The notes under the pieces are model-generated. The model was not told the DNA's origin. It ran no database searches and saw only the letters and a program-made list of their open reading frames with translations. Of a stretch of DNA of 64,000 nucleotides, positions 56,090 to 64,000 are shown piece by piece. Within the stretch, counting starts at the first letter, position 1. The number at the start of each line of letters is the position of its first letter. A program made the translations under genes and the position numbers. Source of the stretch: Torreya grandis. Lineage: Eukaryota; Streptophyta; Pinopsida; Cupressales; Taxaceae. The DNA is taken from positions 6,139,001-6,203,000 of the forward strand of contig JARHVA010000006.1 of assembly GCA_037957365.1 (NCBI GenBank). Direction: 5' to 3'.

Positions 56090-57190
56090 CCACGTGGCAC
56101 ATTATCATTGATTTTGGCTGCTTAGTCATCATGTTGGGCCATTCATTCCACCACATGTTGACTTATCATGCAATTGAGCCTTGTTTTCCTCTATTTTTAT
56201 TCTTTAATATGGAGTGTGACACGTGGTCTACAGTCACTTAGTCATTTAATGTCAGACTTTACACTCTATACTTTGGACCTTTGGTCATAATTTGGTGAGA
56301 TTCTAACATGTGGCATGATCTCAATTATCCAATTAGTTGGGGCATCCATAAATATCTTTCTCCATACATGTAGGCTACAAGTCTCTGAGATGTTACCATA
56401 TGGTGCAAGTGTGCTAATCCTTTTAGTCATAACTTTGTATTATCTTTCTCATGTCTATAAACTATGATTTAATGTGATGCTACCACGATGATGGTTGTCA
56501 ATGTGTTTAATGCTCTTTGGGTCTTGACCATGTACCTTTGCTAGATAAGTTGTGTCTTCCCAAGATTTTGGCATGTGGATGGCTCTCACTTATCTATAGG
56601 GTCGTGGGATATTATTAATTTTGTAGATAGTTGTTGGTCATGAATGAGTGAGATGGTGCCACATGGATGACCCTCGCTTCTTCGCTTGTTTGAATGATTT
56701 CTTAAACAGTGCTTGTTGCTTAAATTGTGAATAAGTAGGGTTGAGACATGTGGAGGGATATCACTTATCTAGATGTCTACTAAGTTTTGTTATTTGCATA
56801 AGTACAAAGCAATTGCGGATGAATGGGATGGTGCCACTTGGAAAGATATCATGAGTTAGGATGCCCAAGATGGGTTATAACTTGTATGCTGAAGCTAGTA
56901 AAAATGAGTACATGAGATGATGACAAGTGGATGATTGCCACTTATCCAGGTGATTGCTAAGGATAAACACTTAGATAAATCCACTAATGAACAATATTAA
57001 GATAGGTGGCAGAATATTGTGGACCAAGATGTTCATGAATAGATAAAGACTTGGGATTTCATACCACAAAACATGAATAAATAGATGAGTATATGTGGCA
57101 TGATCTTGTTATCTCGGATGCTCAAACATTAAAAATGCACAACCACTCTTTAATTGCATAACCCTTTAGGCATAAGAGAGACACGTCACC
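56090..57190. repeat. Decayed tandem array, about 88-bp period, 13 boxes
   Basis: A box like (C/A)CACGTGG or ACATGTGG starts at 56090, 56219, 56306, 56396, 56483, 56571, 56659, 56746, 56834, 56923, 57002, 57091 and 57181. Steps are 129, 87, 90, 87, 88, 88, 88, 87, 88, 89, 79, 89 and 90 bp or within one of these. The box is often followed by (C/G)ATGATCTCACTTATC-like text (for example 56571-56596, 56746-56771, 56923-56948). The rest of each unit is hardly conserved. It is visible only through the regular spacing. Confidence 0.75.
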
Positions 57191-57434
57191 AAGAGTGATG
57201 TCAACTTACAAAGTCAACATGACCTAAAAAGGACAAAATAACTTTGAACAGATTGTAGTTAACTTTGTTAGTCAATAAAATTAGAACCCAAATACGTAGA
57301 AAAAATCCAAATAGATTTATAAAAATAAATTCAACAATAATGTTCATTTAGGTCTTTAAACTAAAGGTCATGATATCAAATTTGATACAACCACCAGTAA
57401 CTTTGTTTTCTAAGGTTTTTACATTGAAATAGAC

Positions 57435-57940
57435 ATGAATATGAAATCTTTAGCTCAATGTGGGTCCTCATTTAGAATTTTGAAAATGGGGTGTGTTGGG
57501 TACAACAAGCCTATACATAGTGTTATTATTGACAATGGTGTTAGTGAGAATGTATGCAATATGACATTACTCACACATTTCAAATACACACATGATGATT
57601 TATTCCATTCAACTAAAATAGTCAAATCATTTGATGGGAAGATACAACAAGTTTTTGGTGAGATTGATTGACCTCTTTAGGTTGGTCCAATACTTGTGAC
57701 CACTACCTTTTTAGTTATACCAAGCACATGAGTCTTTGATAGTTTATGGGATATCCTTGGATACATAAGCTCCATTCGATACCTTCCACAATGCATGGTT
57801 ATCTTAAGTATATTCATGCCAATAGGGTAATTACAATTTCTAGGATTCCATATGAACATCTTTTGTAACAGGCAGAGTTTGTTCCATGATTGTTGATTAT
57901 ACAACCTACTAAGGTTAATAATGCATAAAATGATAGTCAA
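57435..57940 (+). pseudogene. G3 aspartic protease
   Basis: VGYNKPIHSVIIDNGVSENV and CNMTLLTHF (57500-57580), then KIVKSFDGKIQQVFGEID (57616-57669) are typical of Tat-like protease; after a stop the text continues VGPILVTTTF and, with shifts, an approximate PWIH block near 57755-57770 and ISRIPYEHLL near 57838-57868. The active-site motif is D-N-G. Better preserved than G1's version at its start, worse at its end. Confidence 0.8.
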
Positions 57941-60152
57941 TAGGTAGTCCCCTTTCCTAGGTACCCCACACTTGCGAGGCCTTTACATTATAGATATATA
58001 GTAGACTCCTCAAGATCCTCATTCACACCTCCATGACCTAGCCATTTACCTACATTAGGACACTATATTTCCAAATAGGTAACAAAACCCAATATCACAC
58101 TGAAGAAATTACAAAGCACAAAATAGTGGGATCCATGAACTCTTACACCTTTTATTACTACTTTATGACCATAAATTCTTATGTGACATAAACAAAACAT
58201 AAAAAATTCTACACGTTTACATTTGGTACATATACATGATCCTTTGTAGCATGACCAATTTATTATACCACGTTTAGAGTATAGATCATCCTATGATCAT
58301 CCCTTAGATGGGATCATCAGCTAACACTCTCTTTCCATAAATTCAAAAATTACAAAAAAAATCAAATATTCAAGAAAATACAAAAACATTCAAATAATAA
58401 AAAATACCAAAAATATTTAGCATTTCACTTGTTTACTAGTTTTTGCATATGTTGTTTACTTTGTGTAAGTAGATAACATATCATAAACTATACACATATG
58501 TTTCATGGGTACTTGAAGGTGATACATGCATGCATTAGACACATGATACTCAAGTATGTAGAAGTTGGACCTTTCCTCTTCCGGTGTGATACATTATGTT
58601 GGGGACATATTGCTTTTATATGATCACGATTGACACAGGTTCTATTGTTTTATGATCATTTTATATTATCTTACTTAGCTTATATATCTTACGCATGCCT
58701 ATACTCATGTTGATATCTTATACAATATATTATTCTACATGAAATTTTACTAACACGTATGCAGGGACTAGTACGACATGTTTATGCTAGTTGCTTATTC
58801 TCTCGTTACTTTATTTATTTATATTATCTTACTTGAGTGTACTTTTTATTTGTTTATTTTGTCTTGCTTGTGGAACGTTTTAACATGTTCCTTTGCTTGT
58901 TGGCCATAGTGCCTTGAGTGTTTCTTGTTTATTTGGTGTGGGGACATTTGCACCTGTCCTCCACTTGAGTGTGCAACATTTGAATATGCCCCTTGTTTAT
59001 GGTCTCATTGGACCCCCTTTTGTGTGACATTTGAGTACTCTTGTATGCATGCTTGATTGTTTTATGAGCTTGTTATCTTCTAGACATTTCCATGATTCAT
59101 ATCATGCATCTTAGGGCTTGTTATGTATACATATTGTGAGCTTCATTGATATATCTACTTTGACACGACACTATTGTATGCTTATTTTACTACACAATTC
59201 ATACAAATACAACATAATTGTCTTATCCTTTTGAGATAAGGTGATTATTACTTTTACAATCTCCTAACATCAAAACGGGGGCATACCAGTGGGGGAATGA
59301 CATATAATACATGACTCCACATACATACAGTTGACAAAATGGGAAACATTTGATTCAGTTTACATAATTTACATGATTCAAATATACATTTGGGACAGTT
59401 TTTTATGCATCGAGCATAGATTTGTGATACATATTACATAAATGTTACAAATCAAATTTTATAATTTGACAGATACATCAATTTGAGACATATTCAAGGT
59501 GCACGTACATGAAATTTACAAATACAATTTAAATTATACATACATTTATGTATTGACTTTACCAAGATGCACTATTTGAGCACTTATCTATTGTGGTAGT
59601 TGGATATTTTTTATTAGTGGAATCGATATTACATTCCCCCGATGGACTCGGAACTATGATTTTATTATTGTGAGTTGATATGGTTATGCCATTAGACTTA
59701 GGCAATATTAGTTATATGAGATATTTATACACTTGAGTTGTGCACTTGAGATTTTGTGCTCTCAACAAACTTAGCACAATTCATCTGTATACTAGATTGG
59801 GGGCATGATCATCCTCCAATTCCCCTATTCGCATATCCAAGGTTCGATTATTAACCTCTTTCCAATGCTTCACTAGGAAGCATCTCTACCAAGACAAACT
59901 ATGAAAGGGGTAACATGGTTGCATTGACACACAAGTGTACTCCTTCCTTGCTCTCTTTATTGCAATTATTTTCAAATTATTCAATTCTAAATTATATGCA
60001 TTAATTAACCCTGTAACATCCTCTTGATTGCAGGTCATTCACATACATCAAAATTCAAGTGGGCTCAATCAAAGGCAAAGCACATTGTTCACACCATAAT
60101 ACACTTTCTTTCCTCTAACCTAGTAATTTCATCCTTCTGCATCGCTATGTTA
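57941..60152 (+). other. G3 3' non-coding region
   Basis: Colinear with 51931-54997 of G1, without the 178-bp triplication and with only traces of the hairpin array (GGGGGAATGACATATAATAC near 59293). An inverted repeat GGGGACATTTGCACCTGTCC lies near 58940-58960. No coding domain in any frame. Confidence 0.6.
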
Positions 60153-60153
60153 C

Positions 60154-60163
60154 GGGGGGGGGG
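60154..60163 (+). other. G3 polypurine tract: run of ten G
   Basis: GGGGGGGGGG followed by TA and the LTR start TGTAGATGATT at 60166. Equivalent to the G1 PPT. Confidence 0.6.
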
Positions 60164-60165
60164 TA

Positions 60166-61390
60166 TGTAGATGATTAAATATGGATTTTTATATTAAACT
60201 AATCTTGTACACTTGGAAAATATATCTCAGGGCTCTACCCTTCAGATTTGACCTTTACAGCTGAAAGGCTCCCATTCACCACCTCATTGGGTTTAATAAC
60301 TTATTTCTTAGTCCAACCTTCATTATTTCAATTATCTAAATCACATGTAACCACATAATGCCTAACATTTCATATATATCCTTCACTATTAGTTACATAA
60401 CCTCAACAACTTTCCTCCTTCCTAGATAGTTGCCTTTAGGACAAGACAGTATCATCGACACTATTGTCCCTGTTTCAATGCAAGTGTCCTTACCCTAAAA
60501 ACACTCAAATTTATAAATATTTCGATATGTATGGGGAAGTCTAAGAATTCCATTAATCCTTACGTGAGGATTATTTCAATAGAGCTAGTATAAATACAAT
60601 TCATAGCTTGTTCATTGTTCATCTAGCAATGACCAATAATCATCTCTCGAGCTTATACACACTACTGAATTTCAAAGTGCACAACTAAGCTATTATACCC
60701 TATGCATTCATATTTACATATCAATCATGGGAGTAGTCACACTATAAGTTTGAAGCACTAAAAAAATAGCCCATGAGCCATATTTTTCAAGTTGTAAGCT
60801 AGATCACTACATGCATTTTCATATAGTATATTACACCCTTGTGCACACACATTCCCACACATAGGCAAGAACTACATAAGTCTAAGGCCCTCCTTGGAGT
60901 ATTAGATATGTATTCATCACTCATTGATAGAGGGGTCTTTGAGGTCAACTCAACACCGTGAGCCCACTAACCCATTTTTTGGCAAGATAATATAACCTAA
61001 GGCGGAGACCTAGTGTTTGAGATACAAATAATGATACAAAGCCTATGCACAATATCCAAAGGTTTGAGATATAAATAATGATACAAAGCCTATGCACAAC
61101 ATACAAATACAACATATGAAAGGTGAAAAAAAACCCAAAAATACCTAGATGATCACATCTTGATATGACAAACATTTTATACAAGACCATTGCATTGAGA
61201 TTCAAACACTAGCATTAATGTAAGTGTCCAGATGTTGATGCAAGTATCTAGGTAACTAGAAAGAATATTTCCATAATTTGATGACTATTTCTAAAACATC
61301 AGACAACCTATTTCCACACTTCTATATCTGAGATCTATCTACACATAATTTCATAAGCTAAGTATTGTTTCTTATTTGTGATTATGTAAT
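60166..61390 (+). repeat. G3 3' LTR
   Basis: Begins TGTAGATGAT and shares CTTGTACACTTGG, AGTGTCC-TACCCTAAA and AACACCGTGAGCCCACTAACC blocks with the G1 5' LTR in the same order. The end is unclear; similarity fades near 61390 before the expected TTAAACA terminus. Confidence 0.7.
61016..61109. repeat. 47-bp tandem duplication
   Basis: TTTGAGATACAAATAATG and following text repeats at 61063 with few differences. Lies in the G3 LTR. Confidence 0.85.
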
Positions 61391-64000
61391 CAAAATAATG
61401 TTAAGCATTGTACTTTATATATTTAGTATTTTTCATAATTCAACACTAATATCGAATATTGAAAACTAAATTATGTAATTGACTTAATTTTAGGAATAGT
61501 TTACTCCATGCTTCATTAGATTATTCATCCCAACCCTTGATTCTAAAAATGTTAAACACTATGATTACCTTAACCAATTAATGCCTTCGGTAGCCATCAA
61601 CTACAATTGCACAATTCAACATAATTGTCACTATATGGATTCATACAAGGGAAGAAGTTTATAATGGCTTGGCTCAATGGTCATTCATACAAGGTGTATA
61701 GGGTCCTTTAAATGCTAGAAAAGTTTCAATGTGGAGTTATCATTCACAAATCAAGCCTAAATGAACATCCATTTATTTTTCAGGACGAAAAGGTGATATT
61801 TAAGCTACCACAAAACCCAATAATTCATAATCCAAATGGTGCAACCTTAAGATTTGATATAGGGATAATAGTAACAAGTTTAATAGGATATTTAACAACT
61901 TACTCCTAGCTTGTACCAACTCAACCGTGTGAGTGAATAGAGTATGGCCATCCATCAAAGTATAAAAGAGTTATTTTTGGGTATGTATGCAAAAAGTATG
62001 AGCATATACAAGGCCACATATTAATTGATAAAATGCCTTGAAAAGATGTGATCTCATGAATTTCCTTCAGTGTACATAAATGAGTTTGTTGAAATGCTTA
62101 CAAAAATGAAATCACATGGAACACCAATAATAAATGTATGTACACAAAATGAGTTCATTGAAATGTTTTAAACCAATGTTTTTATGGAAAACTTTGGTGA
62201 CAACATATGCTCAAAATGGATTTATTGAAAATACCTTATGAACTCGACAAATTTAATGATTGCCCACAAAACCTTCCCAGTGTCTTTGAGGTTTGTGTCA
62301 TAATAGTGTCTTGGACTCAAACAAAATAATAATAGAAACAAAGGGTATTTTTATGATGTTTTTGTTGTGGCTATGAGTATACAAAATGTGGAGGCATACA
62401 CAAGGCATGTGGAATGTTTGAAAGAAAAATCCTCAAATAAATGTGGTCTCATGGAATGTGATGATTCCTATGGTCTCATGGAATGTGATGATTTCAGGGT
62501 AAATGTGTTTTAGACAAGTCTTTAGGGTATTTCAGAGAATGCCTCATCCAACTATCATCTCGTGAAACACCATAGTAATAGAATATAATAAAAATGTGTT
62601 TGTTGAAAATGATGTATAGGATTTTAAGTTAATGCCATTGGTAGGTTTAAATCCAAACTCCTCAACCTTGCCAATAAGCTCCCAACTTTTCCCATGTTGG
62701 GAAAACTACAACTATAGTTTTATTTTCAAGTAGCTTATTGATTTTTTAACATGATGCATGCATATTCAAGAATACAATTATGCAATAACAAAATTTAATC
62801 ATACAATGATTTAGATGGTCAGAATTTAGTCACACAACCAACATAAGTATATAATCACGTAAAATTTAATCATAAGGCAAGCCATTGTTATCAATTTATG
62901 GTCATATGGTGATCACACATTATCTATTTTTAAATATGACAGATAAAACATGCTTGATTATACCCCTTTGATGTCACGTTGTCTTCTCATAGTGAATACT
63001 TCCTATTGTTCTTTTCTCTTTCCCTGAGCATCCATCTTCTAATTTTAATATGCTCCTTTAAGGAAGGTGTCCACCTTTAGTTTTAAATGTGTTGCTTTAG
63101 GCAAGGTATCTAAATTTGGAAGTTGTGTCACTCTCTCTTCTTAGCATCCCCTCTTGATATGGTCATTTGCTTCTCGTTACACCTTCCTTCTTTTGGAAAG
63201 CAACTTCCTCCTTCTTGAGATGTGTGAATTTGAGGGGGTGATCAACTTAAATATATAATTCCTAGCTACTCGTAATAAATGCATTCCTTTTTTTTACTAT
63301 TCAAATGGAGAGTGCAACCTTTTGATAGATTCAAAATTAAATGGTTTTGGTTCAAAAATTATATTTTTAATCTTATTCAAATTCTCTGGATTTAAGACTA
63401 TGTTTTATTTGAATTTAATGTCAAAAACTTCTTCATAGCCACCCTACGTGACAAATTTAATGTTGTTTGTCTATTCAAGAGAGTCCTTCAAATGCTAGGA
63501 CAATTCTTGGTCAAAGAATGAAAATAAAATAATTATTGAGGACAAGGACGGTGATTTATATTCATTGTGATATAAGTAGTTTGAATAACAATCCACATTT
63601 CACATTATAATCATACAATGCCAATGCCATACCATCCACCACCAATCTCAATATTTCAACATGGCTTGGAGGTTAATTGTTTTTATGTTTTATAAAGTAT
63701 TATTTATACTTTACTACTCTTAATTTATAAATAAAATTATAATCTATTATTTGTAATTATGGATTCTAAATAAATAATACTAACACTTGGGAAAGCTAAC
63801 CGCACGAATTAGCTTGAATGGTTGAGTAAATATTAATACATAAATAAGGATGATGTCATGGGAGTAATGTTTACTTGTAGAGGTCATCTTAAAGTGATGG
63901 CATAAACTCATATGCATGTCAAAAACTTATGTTTATTGATACCTAGTCATCAATAAAATAGATTGAAATTTAAAATGACAAAGTCAAATAACTTGTTCAA
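61391..64000. other. AT-rich sequence, nothing recognised
   Basis: No element boundary, coding domain or RNA gene seen. A 27-bp direct duplication (TGGTCTCATGGAATGTGATG) lies at 62444-62497. The 65-codon open stretch at 61712-61909 has no recognisable motif. Confidence 0.45.

Larger units (their letters stand above)
57361..61390 (+). mobile_element. G3: truncated relative of G1 (protease, 3' region, 3' LTR)
   Basis: Contains a Tat-like protease, a non-coding 3' region colinear with that of G1, a G-run PPT and an LTR similar to that of G1. No gag, 5' LTR or TSD found; left edge and right edge are approximate. Like G1 it lacks RT and integrase, so the family itself seems to be gag-protease only. 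Confidence 0.7.

Noticed and set aside
1..64000. Search for host genes, rRNA, tRNA, organelle DNA or DNA transposons with terminal inverted repeats
   Set aside because: None could be supported; all recognisable proteins are retrotransposon gag or pol.

Overview
The window is plant nuclear DNA made almost entirely of nested, decayed retrotransposons. It is AT-rich, has no intact host gene, and carries plant-type Ty1/copia, Ty3/gypsy (Tat-like) and LINE relics stacked inside one another with readable target-site duplications (TSDs). The density, age and nesting suggest a large-genome seed plant, possibly a gymnosperm; that is an inference, since nothing in the window fixes the species.

Left half (2494-32840, minus strand): one giant-LTR, non-autonomous retrotransposon bounded by the perfect TSD TGTGG. 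Its two LTRs, stripped of later insertions, are about 5.07 and 5.10 kb and enclose only 2.74 kb of internal DNA. The internal DNA has a primer binding site (PBS) at 14371-14387, a polypurine tract (PPT) at 11655-11669, a decayed gag zinc knuckle and a hairpin array. Its 3' LTR (2494-11654) was hit by a plus-strand copia element, copia-1 (4740-8828, TSD GTTAA). Its 5' LTR (14391-32840) was hit by a full-length LINE (16478-28821, 14-bp TSD), which was then hit by a minus-strand copia element, copia-2 (17132-22087, TSD CACCT). The same 5' LTR also carries a copia solo LTR (31499-32488, TSD GAAAC). The three copia insertions belong to one family marked by clusters of the palindrome ACCGACGTCGGT.

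Middle (32846-38403): decayed, unrecognised coding sequence on the minus strand that resumes at 55477-55872 beyond the next insertion, plus a degenerate 19-22-bp minisatellite.

Right half: a Tat-like gypsy relic, G1 (38404-55471, TSD GCTAC/ACTAC), carries only gag and protease, then a 3-kb non-coding 3' region with a hairpin array and a young 178-bp triplication. A complete but dead gypsy element, G2 (41381-51389, TSD TAATG/TAATA), sits inside G1's gag-protease region. G2 has gag, protease, an extra RNase H placed before the RT, then RT, RNase H and integrase. Beyond G1 lie an approximately 88-bp decayed tandem array (56090-57190) and a relative of G1 called G3 (about 57361-61390), also with protease but no RT. 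The last 2.6 kb shows nothing recognisable.

No gene here looks functional. The biology is a stratified record of autonomous and parasitic retrotransposons: gag-only or gag-protease elements that would have needed enzymes from others, and LTRs rich in short palindromes that may have been regulatory.
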